DNA from: Alkalibacterium olivapovliticus
GTDB taxonomy: Bacteria; Bacillota; Bacilli; Lactobacillales; Carnobacteriaceae_A
NCBI RefSeq assembly: GCF_003003275.1
Contig: NZ_PVTO01000007.1
Coordinates: 51,570-115,569, forward strand
Length of the DNA stretch: 64,000 bases
Direction of reading: 5' to 3'
Position 1 is the first letter of the stretch, and every line of letters begins with the position of its first letter. Below, one piece after another: positions 1 to 9,737 of this stretch. Under the pieces are notes generated by a model. It searched no databases, was not told the DNA's origin, and was given only the letters and a program-made list of their open reading frames with translations. Made by a program: the position numbers and the translations under genes.

Positions 1-23
1 TTTGAGAAAAAATAGATAATATA

Positions 24-60
24 AAAAAAGTCAGGGGCTACAGTAGCCTCTGACTTTTTT
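24..60 (-). terminator. Rho-independent terminator, bidirectional
   Basis: GTCAGGGGCTA and TAGCCTCTGAC pair around a 3-base loop (one G-U) and are flanked by A-run and T-run. It lies just past the stop of the leftward symporter gene and probably ends that transcript. Confidence 0.85.
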
Positions 61-71
61 AGTCGCTTAAA

Positions 72-1400
72 TTACCAGTTAATGATACCGATGATCAGAA
101 CGACCAGGATAGCTGCTGGAGCAATATACTTAGAAACAAAGATGAATGTTTCTCCCCATGCTGTTCCTTCCGTGTCTGTGTGTTTAAGGATATCTTCTTT
201 CTTCCATGACCATGTCACAAACAACACAGTGATCAAGGCACTTAAAGGAAGAAGGATATTTCCAGTGAACCCGTCGATGAAGTCCAGGAAACTGTCCCCG
301 AACAGGGTGATCTCCATGGCTCCTTGACTTAATGAAGACAGGACACCCAGTAGGGATATGACTAGTCCTACAAGTAGTGTGACCACTTTACGAGACATGT
401 TCAGTCGGCGCATAAAGTAAGCAACGGATACTTCCAGTAAAGATATAGCGGAAGAAAGTGCTGCCAGCGTGAATAGAATAAAGAATATCAGACCAACAAT
501 TGTTCCAATACCGCCTAATGCTTCAAAAATAACCGGCAATACCACGAACACTAATCCTGCACCTTCAGCAGGATCCAGCCCGAAAGCGAATAACGCAGGG
601 AAGATGATTAATCCGGAAATAATGGCAAATGCTGTATCCAAGACGATGATGATTGCTGCTGAAGATGTCAGACGCTCATCCGGTTTCAGATAACTGCTGT
701 ACGTCAGCATGATGCCCATTCCCAGACTCAATGTGAAGAAAGCTTGACCCATAGCAGTCAGATAGATATTTGGATCTGCAAAAGCTGCCCATTCGGGTCT
801 AAACATAAAGTTCAGTGCCTCAACTGTTCCCCCTAGTGTCATACTGTAGATCGCTAAACCGATAACCATGAGACTGAGTATCGGCATCATCCATTTGCTG
901 GTGAGTTCGATCCCTTTTTGAACACCAATAAAGACAATTCCAATTGTTAATGCCATGAAAATGAATTGCCAGAGTACGGGCTGGAATGTACTGCCTATAA
1001 AGTTCGAGAAGAACTCTGAAGAGTCTCCGGATATCCCACCAGTAATGTATTCCATTGTGTACCGTAAAGACCAACCTCCAATGACCCCGTAAAACGATAG
1101 AATTAAAAAGGCGGCCAATACACCTAGTCCACCGGCAATATACCAGGGTTTATCGGGTGACAGTTTCTTGAAAGCCTGGACCGCATCGGCTTGTGAACGT
1201 CGGCCAATTGAAAACTCAATCAGCATAACTGGGAAACCAAGGAGCAGGACACTTATTAAGTATATAATTAAAAATGCAGAACCCCCGCCTGACCCCATAG
1301 CGTATGAAAATCGCCAGATATTACCTAATCCAACTGCTGAACCCAGGGTCGCCAGGATAAAGCCCCAACGTGACCCCCACTGTTCTCTTTTTTGTTCCAT
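72..1400 (-). CDS. Sodium-dependent amino acid transporter, NSS (SNF) family
   Basis: Integral membrane symporter of about 442 residues, the usual size of bacterial NSS proteins such as MhsT/LeuT. The first membrane helix carries the family signature GSAVGLGNIWRF, whose unwound part binds Na+ and the substrate carboxylate in known members, and 11-12 hydrophobic segments follow. The open frame extends 20 codons further upstream, but AAGGAG lies 10 bases before the ATG at 1400 and the extra residues are not family-like, so 1400 is preferred. It is divergent from a BCAA degradation operon, so a hydrophobic or branched-chain amino acid is a plausible substrate. That is inference from context; the family also transports Trp, Tyr and others. 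Confidence 0.88.
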   Translation of the reverse strand: MEQKREQWGSRWGFILATLGSAVGLGNIWRFSYAMGSGGGSAFLIIYLISVLLLGFPVMLIEFSIGRRSQADAVQAFKKLSPDKPWYIAGGLGVLAAFLILSFYGVIGGWSLRYTMEYITGGISGDSSEFFSNFIGSTFQPVLWQFIFMALTIGIVFIGVQKGIELTSKWMMPILSLMVIGLAIYSMTLGGTVEALNFMFRPEWAAFADPNIYLTAMGQAFFTLSLGMGIMLTYSSYLKPDERLTSSAAIIIVLDTAFAIISGLIIFPALFAFGLDPAEGAGLVFVVLPVIFEALGGIGTIVGLIFFILFTLAALSSAISLLEVSVAYFMRRLNMSRKVVTLLVGLVISLLGVLSSLSQGAMEITLFGDSFLDFIDGFTGNILLPLSALITVLFVTWSWKKEDILKHTDTEGTAWGETFIFVSKYIAPAAILVVLIIGIINW

Positions 1401-1872
1401 TCCCTTAACACTCCTTTTCTTTATGTAATAGTCAACATTATAGTAGTATACATCATTCATTAGGTTTTCTAAAGACTTTTCTCATCTTTTACTCATTTTT
1501 AAAACGAGTCTGTGAAAAAATGATTTAACGTAACCGCTTTATAACAAGAGTGTATACTGGTGTCGGGATGGTTACAAGAGAAATTTCACAAGGTAAAAGC
1601 TTGTCATATCAATAAAAATAAAAGAAATTGTGAATGTGCTATATGAGATAAGCATTTGCTTATAAGAAAAACTGATCGGGCTATAAAAAAAGATGATAAC
1701 TGATTATATTTTTTTAGATAACAACCGTCAAATAGCTGTGATTGTTTTCTGTTTTAATCTAGCTCAGGAGTATAGACAAAATTTATAGCACTATAGTTTT
1801 TAAGTATTTGCACAATATAAATTATCAGGTAAACTTAACTTAAGCGTTTACATACAATGGAGGAATAGACTC
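1401..1872. other. Divergent intergenic control region
   Basis: About 470 A+T-rich bases between the divergent symporter and ptb genes, with no convincing ORF. It holds a palindrome ATAAGCA-TT-TGCTTAT at 1648-1663 that could be an operator, and a CcpA-like half site next to ptb. I found no sigma-54 -24/-12 element and no clear -35/-10 pair, so the promoters are not assigned. Confidence 0.5.
1839..1852 (+). promoter_or_regulatory. Candidate cre (CcpA) site upstream of ptb
   Basis: CTTAAGCGTTTACA has a perfect right half of the catabolite-responsive consensus (CGTTTACA) but a weak left half. It ends about 20 bases before the ptb start, where CcpA binding would repress. BCAA catabolism is commonly under carbon catabolite control, but the site is imperfect. 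Confidence 0.35.
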
Positions 1873-2706
1873 ATGCCAACAGTTGCAGTAGCAGGTGGAT
1901 CTAGAGAAGAAATACTGGAGCTCGCCCGCTTAAGTTATGAAGACTATAAGAATGATGTTAAATTTATTGTTTTCGACACTGAAGATAATATCGACACCGA
2001 TGATGTCTGGGAGTACCGTCACTTTGAAACAGAAGAGGAAATGGTTCGCGAAACAGTCAAGAGTGTTGCTGACGACGAATCGGATATCTTGTTAAAGGGC
2101 GGCATTAAAACTCATACCTTACTGAAAGAGGTCCTTAAAAAAGAACATCAGCTTAAAACACAGGACTTACTGTCACATGTCGCGCTCGTCAATCTGCCTG
2201 CATTAGACCGTCAAATATTATTGACTGACGCGGGCATGAATATTGAGCCAACAGAAGATCAGCTGGCTCAAATAATAGAAAATGCGCTCAATGTCGGCCT
2301 TTCAATTGGTCTGACTCATCCAAAAATAGCCATACTCAGCGCTGCAGAGAATATCAATCCTAAAATGGCGTCTTCTGTCATGGCTAAAAATATAACAGAA
2401 CGTTTCAAGGAGCAAACTGATGCGACAGTATTCGGACCACTATCACTAGATTTAGCCCTTTCAAAAGTGGCTGTCGAACACAAGCGGTTTAAAGGACCTA
2501 TCGAAGGGGATGCTGATATACTGGTCGTTCCAGGTATTGATGCAGGTAATGCACTGTACAAGTCATTTCTGCTGTTTGGAGACGCCACAATTGGCGGAAC
2601 AATCGTTGGAACAAAAGTCCCGATTGTATTGACCTCTAGAAGCGATAAAGTCAGAAGCAAGCTATACGCATTAAAATTTGCACTGATGCAGATTGAAGAC
2701 AAGTAA
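1873..2706 (+). CDS. ptb: Phosphate butyryltransferase
   Basis: Converts butyryl- or branched acyl-CoA plus phosphate to acyl phosphate and CoA (EC 2.3.1.19), a cytosolic step. The 277-residue protein belongs to the PTA/PTB family, with PTVAVAGGSREEILELA at the N-terminus and a glycine-rich C-terminal segment (FGDATIGGTIVGTKVPIV, about residues 237-254). Its length is right for Ptb and shorter than Pta. TGGAGGA sits 8 bases before the ATG. It is first in a six-gene operon that ends in the BKDH E2 subunit, the same order as the enterococcal ptb-buk-bkd operon, so the substrate is probably isobutyryl-, isovaleryl- or 2-methylbutyryl-CoA. Confidence 0.93.
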   Translation: MPTVAVAGGSREEILELARLSYEDYKNDVKFIVFDTEDNIDTDDVWEYRHFETEEEMVRETVKSVADDESDILLKGGIKTHTLLKEVLKKEHQLKTQDLLSHVALVNLPALDRQILLTDAGMNIEPTEDQLAQIIENALNVGLSIGLTHPKIAILSAAENINPKMASSVMAKNITERFKEQTDATVFGPLSLDLALSKVAVEHKRFKGPIEGDADILVVPGIDAGNALYKSFLLFGDATIGGTIVGTKVPIVLTSRSDKVRSKLYALKFALMQIEDK

Positions 2707-2730
2707 ATCGTCAAATACAGGAGGATATAA

Positions 2731-3798
2731 ATGAAGGACCTTATTTTAGCACTTAATCCCGGTTCTACTTCAACCAAAGTTTCTCTATATAATGAGAAAA
2801 CCGAAGTAGCGACCCAAACAATCAGACATTCCACTGAAGAGATTGGTCAGTATGAAGGTGTGATTGATCAGCAGGAGTTTCGCAAGCAAGTCATTCTGGC
2901 ATTTATGAAAGATGAAGGGTTTACGCCTGATGATCTGCGTGCAGTAGTGGGCCGGGGAGGATTGCTCAAGCCTATTCCTGGAGGGACTTATATTGTCGGA
3001 GAAGCCATGCTGAACGATTTGAAAGAAGAGAAGTACAATACTCATGCCTCGAACCTTGGTGCTATACTGGCTCATGAAATCGCAGTGCTGGGTGGTGTGG
3101 ACGCATATATCGTCGACCCTGTAGTAGTAGACGAGATGGCTGATGTAGCCAGAATATCCGGACTGAAAGGCATCGAACGCAGAAGCGTCGTTCATGCACT
3201 GAATCAGAAAGCTGTTGCAAGGAAAGTACTAGAACAGCAGAGTAAAGAGTATGAGACGAGTAATGTCATCGTAGCTCATCTGGGGGGCGGATCCAGTATT
3301 GCTGCTCATGAGAACGGTAAAATGATTGATGTGGTGAATGGCCTGGACGGTGAAGGTCCGTTTACACCTGAACGCACAGGTGGATTGCCATTGTTCGATT
3401 TTGCTAAAATGATTTTAAACGATCAGTTAAATCTGACTGAGATCAAAAAGAGACTCGCTGGAAAAGGGGGAGTCAACTCGTACTTAAGTGAAATTGATTT
3501 ACGGCGCGTTCTTGAGCGGATAAAGAATGGAGACGCTGAGGCAGAACTAATTGTGACGGCGATGACCTATCAGATCGCGAAAGCAATAGGAGAGATGGCG
3601 ACAGTCCTCAAAGGAAAAGTCGATCTGATTATTTTAACAGGCGGAGCAGCTTACGGACAATTTGTTGTAGAGCATATCGAAGAACGGGTATCCTGGATAG
3701 CTCCTGTCGCAGTCAAACCAGGTGAAATGGAAATGGATGCCTTATATGAAGGCGTGACACGTGTATTGAATGGAGAAGAAGAAGCGAGACAATACTAA
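2731..3798 (+). CDS. buk: Butyrate kinase
   Basis: Makes ATP from acyl phosphate (EC 2.7.2.7). This 355-residue member of the acetokinase (ASKHA) family has the N-terminal phosphate loop LALNPGSTSTKVSLY and the conserved VVAHLGGGSSIAAHENG segment near residue 190. It begins 24 bases after ptb behind a strong AGGAGG. With Ptb it forms the substrate-level phosphorylation module that drains branched acyl-CoA to free acid. Acetate kinase is unlikely because AckA is about 40 residues longer and differs at these motifs. Confidence 0.93.
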   Translation: MKDLILALNPGSTSTKVSLYNEKTEVATQTIRHSTEEIGQYEGVIDQQEFRKQVILAFMKDEGFTPDDLRAVVGRGGLLKPIPGGTYIVGEAMLNDLKEEKYNTHASNLGAILAHEIAVLGGVDAYIVDPVVVDEMADVARISGLKGIERRSVVHALNQKAVARKVLEQQSKEYETSNVIVAHLGGGSSIAAHENGKMIDVVNGLDGEGPFTPERTGGLPLFDFAKMILNDQLNLTEIKKRLAGKGGVNSYLSEIDLRRVLERIKNGDAEAELIVTAMTYQIAKAIGEMATVLKGKVDLIILTGGAAYGQFVVEHIEERVSWIAPVAVKPGEMEMDALYEGVTRVLNGEEEARQY

Positions 3799-3818
3799 GA
3801 AAGAAGTGAGGGAACCAA

Positions 3819-5234
3819 ATGGCTATTGAAACTGAACTGCTGATTTTAGGCGGAGGAACAGGCGGATATGTTGCCGCAATAAGGGCAGCCCAAAAGGGAA
3901 TGGACGTGGTCCTCGTTGAGAAAGATAAACTTGGCGGCACCTGTCTGCACCGTGGTTGCATTCCATCGAAAGCGTTACTGAGAAGTGCCGAAGTGATAGA
4001 TACACTAAAAAAGGCGGACGAGTTCGGAATAGAACTTAATGACACAGCAACAATCAATTACACTAAAATCAGAGAACGTAAACAGGCTATAGTCGACCAG
4101 CTTCATCAAGGGGTTCAAGGTCTTGTTAAGAAAAATAAAATCAAACTGGTACAAGGAAAAGGAGCTGTCCTTGGACCGTCGATTTTCTCTCCCGTTTCAG
4201 GGGCAGTTGCCGTTACCTTTAACGATCCGGACAAAGAAGAAGAAATCTACGTTCCAAAAAAACTGATCATCGCCACTGGATCTGCACCGAGTACATTACC
4301 GCATTTGCCACTCGATGAAGAGATGATCTTATCCTCAAACGGAATGTTTGAACTTGAAGAGCTGCCGGAATCGATGGCTATTATAGGCGGAGGCGTAATC
4401 GGAGTTGAATGGGCTTCTTTGCTGAACAGTCTTGGTGTTAAGGTAACCTTGTTTGAAGCACTTGACCGTCTGGTGGTCAACGAAAGCAAATCAATCTCCA
4501 AATCCCTGCTTAAGCAATTTAAACAGCGTGGGATTGATGTTAAAGTGAGCAAACTTGTTGAAAAGGCAGAAATAAAAGATGGGAAAGTAGCTCTGTCAGT
4601 CAAAGATGAAGCAGAAGTCCTGGAAGTGGATAAAGTTATGGTCGCTATCGGGCGTAAACCGATTGTTGAAGGCATTGGTCTCCAGAATACGTCTGTTAAA
4701 TATGATGCAAAAGGCATCAAAGTCAACGAGCATTATCAGACATCAGAAAGTCATATTTATGCAATAGGAGATTGTATCGATACCCTTCAACTGGCTCATG
4801 TCGCTATGAAAGAAGGCGAACTGGCAGTTGATCACATTGCGGCTGATACGAGTGAACCGATCAATTATGTCAACGTTCCAAGATGTACCTACTCCTCACC
4901 TGAAATCGCCAGTGTGGGTTATACAAAAGAAACCTTGCCGAAAGGTAAAAAAGTTAAAACAGGTACCTTCTATTTTAATTCTAACGGGAAAGCACTGATT
5001 CATGGCCATTCAGATGGATTTGTAGAGGTGCTGAAAGATGAAGAGACGGATGATCTGATTGGAGTATCGATCATTGGACCGCACGCGACTGATCTGATTT
5101 CTGAAGTCAGCACGGCCATTTATATGGATGCCAGTCCGATTGAGATAGGTGAAGCGATTCACCCTCATCCGACATTATCAGAAGCCATTCAGGAAGCAGC
5201 TTTAGACGTGTATAAATTAGCGATTCATAAATAA
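3819..5234 (+). CDS. lpdV: Dihydrolipoyl dehydrogenase (E3 of branched-chain keto acid dehydrogenase)
   Basis: FAD disulfide oxidoreductase that reoxidises dihydrolipoamide with NAD+. The N-terminal FAD loop GGGTGGY (residues 11-17), the redox disulfide Cys42/Cys47 in GGTCLHRGCIPSKA, a second nucleotide fold GGGVIGVEWA, and the C-terminal active-site HPHPTLSE (His450) are all present. Length 471 is typical. It lies between buk and the E1 genes with about 20-base gaps, so it is the complex-specific E3. Confidence 0.94.
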   Translation: MAIETELLILGGGTGGYVAAIRAAQKGMDVVLVEKDKLGGTCLHRGCIPSKALLRSAEVIDTLKKADEFGIELNDTATINYTKIRERKQAIVDQLHQGVQGLVKKNKIKLVQGKGAVLGPSIFSPVSGAVAVTFNDPDKEEEIYVPKKLIIATGSAPSTLPHLPLDEEMILSSNGMFELEELPESMAIIGGGVIGVEWASLLNSLGVKVTLFEALDRLVVNESKSISKSLLKQFKQRGIDVKVSKLVEKAEIKDGKVALSVKDEAEVLEVDKVMVAIGRKPIVEGIGLQNTSVKYDAKGIKVNEHYQTSESHIYAIGDCIDTLQLAHVAMKEGELAVDHIAADTSEPINYVNVPRCTYSSPEIASVGYTKETLPKGKKVKTGTFYFNSNGKALIHGHSDGFVEVLKDEETDDLIGVSIIGPHATDLISEVSTAIYMDASPIEIGEAIHPHPTLSEAIQEAALDVYKLAIHK

Positions 5235-5253
5235 GAAAGTGAGTGTGTAGATT

Positions 5254-6243
5254 ATGAGAAAACTGGAAGAATCTGGTTTAACAAAAGATGAAATCATTAA
5301 AGCTTACCGCCATATATTGCTTGGTCGTCGACTGGACGAACGGTTGTGGCAGTTGACCCGAATTGGGAAAACATCCTTTAATATTTCAGGACAGGGGCAT
5401 GAGGTTGGACAAGTCGCAATGGCAATGGCATTCCAGCCTGAGAAAGACTACTTTTTGCCTTATTACCGTGACATGACAGCTTGTATGGTCTGGGGTATGA
5501 CAGCAAAAGACATTATGCTGGGGTCACTCGGGAAAGAAGATGATCCATCTTCCCATGGGCGTCAGATGCCGAATCACTATGGTTCTAAAGAACATAACAT
5601 CGTCTCGCATTCTTCCACTGTCAGTACACAGTTTCCACTGGCAACCGGAGTAGCTTATGGGGCACAGCTCAAGAATGAAGATTACGTTACATTGACAGCT
5701 ACAGGTGAAGGATCTGCCAACCAGGGTGAAGTCCAGGAAGCCATGAACTTTGCTGGCGTCAAAAAATTGCCGCTGATATTTGTGATTGAAAACAATGGGT
5801 ATGCTATTTCAGTGGGAACAGATGAACAATATGCAAATGAAACAATGGCAGAACGAGGACCCGCTTACGGATTCCCCGGGAAGCGAGTAAACGGCAATGA
5901 CTTTGTTGAAACCTATTTGGCCTTTAAAGAAGTAGTCGATAATGCGCGTAAGGGTGGCGGACCGGCACTCATTGAACTAATGGTGAGCCGATTGACCTCT
6001 CACTCAGCGGATGACGATCATTCCGTTTACCGGACGAAAGAAGACATTGAGAATTTAAAGAAAAATGATGGCCTGTTGTTCTTCGAGAAGCAGCTGATCG
6101 ATGAAGGGTACCTTACCCGTGATGAAATGACGGATATCGATGCAGAGCTCAAGAAAGCAATCAATCAGGCGACCGATGAAGCTGAAGAAATGCCTGAACC
6201 AACAGCAGATACGATCCTTGATCAGATATACGCTGAAAAATAG
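5254..6243 (+). CDS. bkdAA: Branched-chain 2-oxo acid dehydrogenase E1 alpha subunit
   Basis: Thiamine-diphosphate subunit that decarboxylates 2-keto acids of Val, Leu and Ile, acting with the beta subunit encoded next. The ThDP motif is visible as GEGSANQGE (from about residue 151) ending with ENNGYAIS about 28 residues later; the Glu in place of Asp in GDG is seen in some members. The phosphorylation-loop-like SRLTSHSADDD segment follows. 329 residues matches the enterococcal and Bacillus enzymes. The SD (AAAGTGAG) is weak, but the start matches the family. Confidence 0.93.
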   Translation: MRKLEESGLTKDEIIKAYRHILLGRRLDERLWQLTRIGKTSFNISGQGHEVGQVAMAMAFQPEKDYFLPYYRDMTACMVWGMTAKDIMLGSLGKEDDPSSHGRQMPNHYGSKEHNIVSHSSTVSTQFPLATGVAYGAQLKNEDYVTLTATGEGSANQGEVQEAMNFAGVKKLPLIFVIENNGYAISVGTDEQYANETMAERGPAYGFPGKRVNGNDFVETYLAFKEVVDNARKGGGPALIELMVSRLTSHSADDDHSVYRTKEDIENLKKNDGLLFFEKQLIDEGYLTRDEMTDIDAELKKAINQATDEAEEMPEPTADTILDQIYAEK

Positions 6244-6267
6244 ACTTAGAAAGGAAGGAAGAAGCCT

Positions 6268-7254
6268 ATGGCAATGATGACGTACTTGGAAGCCATTCGA
6301 AAAGGAATAGAAGAAGAAATGGCTCGTGATGAAAAGGTAGTAATCTTCGGCGAAGACGTCGGAGGCGTAAAAGGAGGCGTATTTGGTGTAACCAAAGGGT
6401 TGGCTGAACAGTTCGGTGATGACCGCTGTTTCAATACCCCTTTAACGGAAGGTCAAATCGGTGGTTTAGCCGTGGGTCTGGGTTTAGTCGGATTCCGCGC
6501 AATCGGTGAATTTCAGTTCGCAGATTATATATTACCGGCAGTCAATCAGCTGATATCAGAAGCTTCACGTATGCGTTACCGTACAAAAGGGGACTGGATC
6601 GCACCAATCGTTTACCGTGCACCTTATGGCGGTGGTGTTCGTGGAGGACTATACCACTCTCAAACAACAGACAAAGTACTATTCGGTCAGCCCGGACTGC
6701 GTATTGTGACGCCATCCTCGCCGCACGATGCAAAAGGATTGATTAAAGCGGCAATTCGATCAGATGATCCGGTCTTATTTTATGAACACAAACGATTATA
6801 CCGACTGCTTAAAGAAGATGTATCTGATGAGGATTATGTTGTCCCGTTAGACAAAGCGAACGTGGTCCGTGAAGGAGATGACATCACCGTTATCGGGTAC
6901 GGGATGGTACTGAACCATGCACTTAAAGCAGCAGAAACCTTAAGCAAAGAAGGGTTTGAAGCTGAAGTGGTGGACGTGCGGTCACTGTATCCCCTGGATA
7001 AAGAAACGTTAGTGAAAGCAGCGAAGAAAACAGGGAAAGTCCTACTGGTTACTGAAGATAACCTGGAAGGCAGTATTATGAGCGAAATTTCAGCTATTAT
7101 TGCAGAAGAAGCATTGTTTGATTTGGATGCGCCGATCAAGAGACTAGCCGGACCAGATTCACCAAGCATGCCCTATTCGATTGCTCTCGAGCGGGAATTT
7201 TTAGTAGATGAAGAAAAAGTAACGAATGCTATGCGTGAACTGGCAGAGTTTTAA
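6268..7254 (+). CDS. bkdAB: Branched-chain 2-oxo acid dehydrogenase E1 beta subunit
   Basis: Transketolase-like beta subunit that completes the E1 active site. Typical features are VVIFGEDVGGVKGGVFGVTKGL near the N-terminus, PLTEGQIGGLAVGLG, and the C-terminal transketolase domain (VVDVRSLYPLD). 328 residues is standard. The start follows AAGGAAGGAAG after a 24-base gap from bkdAA. Confidence 0.94.
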   Translation: MAMMTYLEAIRKGIEEEMARDEKVVIFGEDVGGVKGGVFGVTKGLAEQFGDDRCFNTPLTEGQIGGLAVGLGLVGFRAIGEFQFADYILPAVNQLISEASRMRYRTKGDWIAPIVYRAPYGGGVRGGLYHSQTTDKVLFGQPGLRIVTPSSPHDAKGLIKAAIRSDDPVLFYEHKRLYRLLKEDVSDEDYVVPLDKANVVREGDDITVIGYGMVLNHALKAAETLSKEGFEAEVVDVRSLYPLDKETLVKAAKKTGKVLLVTEDNLEGSIMSEISAIIAEEALFDLDAPIKRLAGPDSPSMPYSIALEREFLVDEEKVTNAMRELAEF

Positions 7255-7267
7255 GGAGGATGTTTGA

Positions 7268-8641
7268 ATGAGTATTAAAATTATCGAAATGCCTCATTTA
7301 GGTGAGAGTGTCACAGAAGCCTCCATTGCTGTTTGGCTGGTTTCTGAAGGGGATAGAATAGAAAAATATGATCCGATAGCTGAAGCAGTTTCAGACAAAG
7401 TGACAACTGAAATTCCATCGAACTATTCAGGTATCGTGAAAGAATTTCTAATCGATGTGGACACAGATGTTGAAATCGGCACAGCAATCGTTAAGATTCA
7501 GACTGATGAAGATGGCGAAAATGACGATACCGCTGCTTCAGCCGATTCAGGCGATACACAGGATGAAAAAAGTGAAGAGTTCACTGATCATATTAACGAA
7601 GAAATCGATAAAGAAGCCGAAAAACGGCCAATGGAGCGTCAGACAACAAGTGACGCCAGACAGTCAAGTTCTAAAGCATCATCAGATCAAGGAGAGCCAA
7701 ACGGAGCCAGGTATTCCCCGGCAGTCATGCGTATTTCTCAAGAACGGGGCATCGATTTATCACAAGTAGAAGGCTCCGGAAAGCATGGACGGATCACAAG
7801 GAAAGATGTCTTGAATTTCGATTTAGAAACCCAGACGGCACCAACTGAAAAAACACAGCAGTCAGACGGTGCTGATGCGAAGCAGGAAGACAGACAAACG
7901 CCAGAAACAAGTAGAACCGCAGATGTAACGCGTACGTCCAATGGAGATGAAATCGTACCAGCTGACGGTATCCGTAAAGCGATTGCCAAAAAAATGGTAC
8001 AGAGCACGACTGAGATTCCTCATGCCTGGTTGATGGTTGAAGCGGATGTCTCTAATATTGTCAAGTTAAGAGAACGGACCAAAGCCCAATTTAAACAACA
8101 GGAGGGCGTCTCATTATCATTCTTCCCGTTCTTTGTTAAAGCGGTTGTACAGGCACTGAAAAAACACCCGATCATCAATACATCATGGGACAATAACAGT
8201 ATCATTTATCATAAAGACATCAATATTTCAGTTGCGGTTGCGACAGATGAACATTTATTTGTACCTGTGATCCACAATGCAGATCACTATTCATTAAGTG
8301 GACTCTCTAAAGAAGTGAATAGACTGGCGAGTCTGGCACGGGACGGAAAACTGAGTAGTGGGGATATTCAAGGCGGGACGATGACGGTCAATAACACAGG
8401 AAGTTTTGGATCGATCCAGTCTATGGGAATCATTAACTACCCGCAGGCAGCTATTCTTCAAGTCGAAAGCATCACCAAACGATTCGTTCCGACCGAAGAC
8501 GGTGGATTCAAAGCATCAGACATGGTCAATTTATGTTTATCGATCGATCATCGGATCATTGACGGTTTACAGGCGGGACGATTCTTACAGGATGTAAAAG
8601 ATAACCTGAGCCGTTTCTCAGATGAATCAGATCTGTATTAA
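7268..8641 (+). CDS. bkdB: Branched-chain 2-oxo acid dehydrogenase E2 (lipoamide acyltransferase)
   Basis: Core of the BKDH complex, transferring acyl groups from lipoamide to CoA. Domains in order: one lipoyl domain with the modified lysine in EAVSDKVTTE (Lys44); an acidic, Gln/Thr-rich linker; a peripheral-subunit-binding domain (SPAVMRISQERGIDLSQVEG, about residues 150-190); a second linker; and the catalytic CAT domain ending in the active-site motif DHRIIDG near residue 430. 457 residues. It begins 13 bases after bkdAB behind AAGGAGG and closes the operon, followed at once by a terminator. Confidence 0.94.
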   Translation: MSIKIIEMPHLGESVTEASIAVWLVSEGDRIEKYDPIAEAVSDKVTTEIPSNYSGIVKEFLIDVDTDVEIGTAIVKIQTDEDGENDDTAASADSGDTQDEKSEEFTDHINEEIDKEAEKRPMERQTTSDARQSSSKASSDQGEPNGARYSPAVMRISQERGIDLSQVEGSGKHGRITRKDVLNFDLETQTAPTEKTQQSDGADAKQEDRQTPETSRTADVTRTSNGDEIVPADGIRKAIAKKMVQSTTEIPHAWLMVEADVSNIVKLRERTKAQFKQQEGVSLSFFPFFVKAVVQALKKHPIINTSWDNNSIIYHKDINISVAVATDEHLFVPVIHNADHYSLSGLSKEVNRLASLARDGKLSSGDIQGGTMTVNNTGSFGSIQSMGIINYPQAAILQVESITKRFVPTEDGGFKASDMVNLCLSIDHRIIDGLQAGRFLQDVKDNLSRFSDESDLY

Positions 8642-8648
8642 TTAAAAA

Positions 8649-8680
8649 AGGCAACTTCACTCTACTGAGTAAAACTGCCT
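8649..8680 (-). terminator. Terminator between convergent bkdB and lysR-type gene
   Basis: AGGCAACTTCACT and AGTAAAACTGCCT form a 13-bp stem with three G-U pairs. It is followed by six T on the minus strand and a broken T-run on the plus strand, so it serves both genes but better the leftward one. Confidence 0.75.
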
Positions 8681-8686
8681 ATGCTT

Positions 8687-9574
8687 TTAATTTTTCTTGA
8701 TTTCAGCAATAAGATCATCAATCGCTTTACTTGGGGCTTTATTTTTCTTCAAGGCTATTCCGATTGAAAAATAATCATTTTTATCGTTCAACGGAATCCA
8801 CTTCAGCCCTTGAAGAGCTCCAATCGATTGATATTCGATAGGAAGCAGACAGATCGAATCAAGATTCTGCAGGCTGTAAAGCAGTACCTGCAAGTCATCA
8901 TGGTACATGACGATATTCGGCTCAAATCCTATGTGACGGCTTCTTTCAAAAAGCATCTGTCCCAGCATAAAATTCTCATTTAATGTCGAGAACCGCTGGT
9001 CTTTTAAATCTTCAAATTTAAGTTCTTTATGATGAGCTAACGGATTGGTATCTGGCATGACAACATGAACATTGTAACCTTTTGTTGACGTATTCAGTGC
9101 TTCAATCGTAATCAGATCCGATTGAGTATTTGGGAACGAGACAAGCCCGATATCCAGTTCATCATTAGCCAGCATCTTCTGGATTTTACGTGACCCGTTT
9201 TGAGTAATAATTAAATCGACATTCTGATGAGTGGCGATAAAACTGGAAATTTGTTCCATATATTGGACCGCGAATAAAATGGTCAAGCCTAATCGAATGG
9301 TTTCTTTTGTATCCGTTTTCATATGCTGGATTTTATGTACTAAATCGTCAAATTCATCAACAATCTGCATTCCTTTTTTATATAACAACTTACCGGACCT
9401 AGTCAGATTAAACGATTTGTCATGTGGATTAAATAGACTAGTGTTCAATTCGGATTCCAGTTTTTTTATAGTAAACGACAATGTCGGCTGAGTGACGAAA
9501 AGATTGCGTGCAGCTTGAGAGAGATTTTTAGTGTTGGCGATTTCAATGAAATACTTTAATTGTTTGATATCCAT
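8687..9574 (-). CDS. LysR-family transcriptional regulator
   Basis: 295-residue LTTR. The N-terminal winged helix-turn-helix (residues about 1-60, MDIKQLKYFIEIANTKN then AARNLFVTQPTLSFTIKKLE) is followed by a periplasmic-binding-like effector domain. The frame opens three codons earlier, but AAGGATGG is well placed only for the ATG at 9574. It is convergent with bkdB and divergent from leucine dehydrogenase, so control of BCAA catabolism is likely. This would differ from the sigma-54-dependent BkdR of Bacillus subtilis. Confidence 0.88.
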   Translation of the reverse strand: MDIKQLKYFIEIANTKNLSQAARNLFVTQPTLSFTIKKLESELNTSLFNPHDKSFNLTRSGKLLYKKGMQIVDEFDDLVHKIQHMKTDTKETIRLGLTILFAVQYMEQISSFIATHQNVDLIITQNGSRKIQKMLANDELDIGLVSFPNTQSDLITIEALNTSTKGYNVHVVMPDTNPLAHHKELKFEDLKDQRFSTLNENFMLGQMLFERSRHIGFEPNIVMYHDDLQVLLYSLQNLDSICLLPIEYQSIGALQGLKWIPLNDKNDYFSIGIALKKNKAPSKAIDDLIAEIKKN

Positions 9575-9737
9575 CTGAACCATCCTTAATATAGTGAGCT
9601 GATTTATTAATTATACATGAGATAATGGCGATTTAGTCAAGAATTTAGAAGAACTCACTTTCTTCTCATCAGTTAGTAAGAATGAAGGCATACTCCTACT
9701 TATCAAAAAAATTATAAACAGAGAGGACGACTATACA

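Noticed and set aside
1461..1872. Sigma-54 promoter before the bkd operon
   Set aside because: No GG-N10-GC element; TTTGCAC near 1808 lacks the GG and has no partner.
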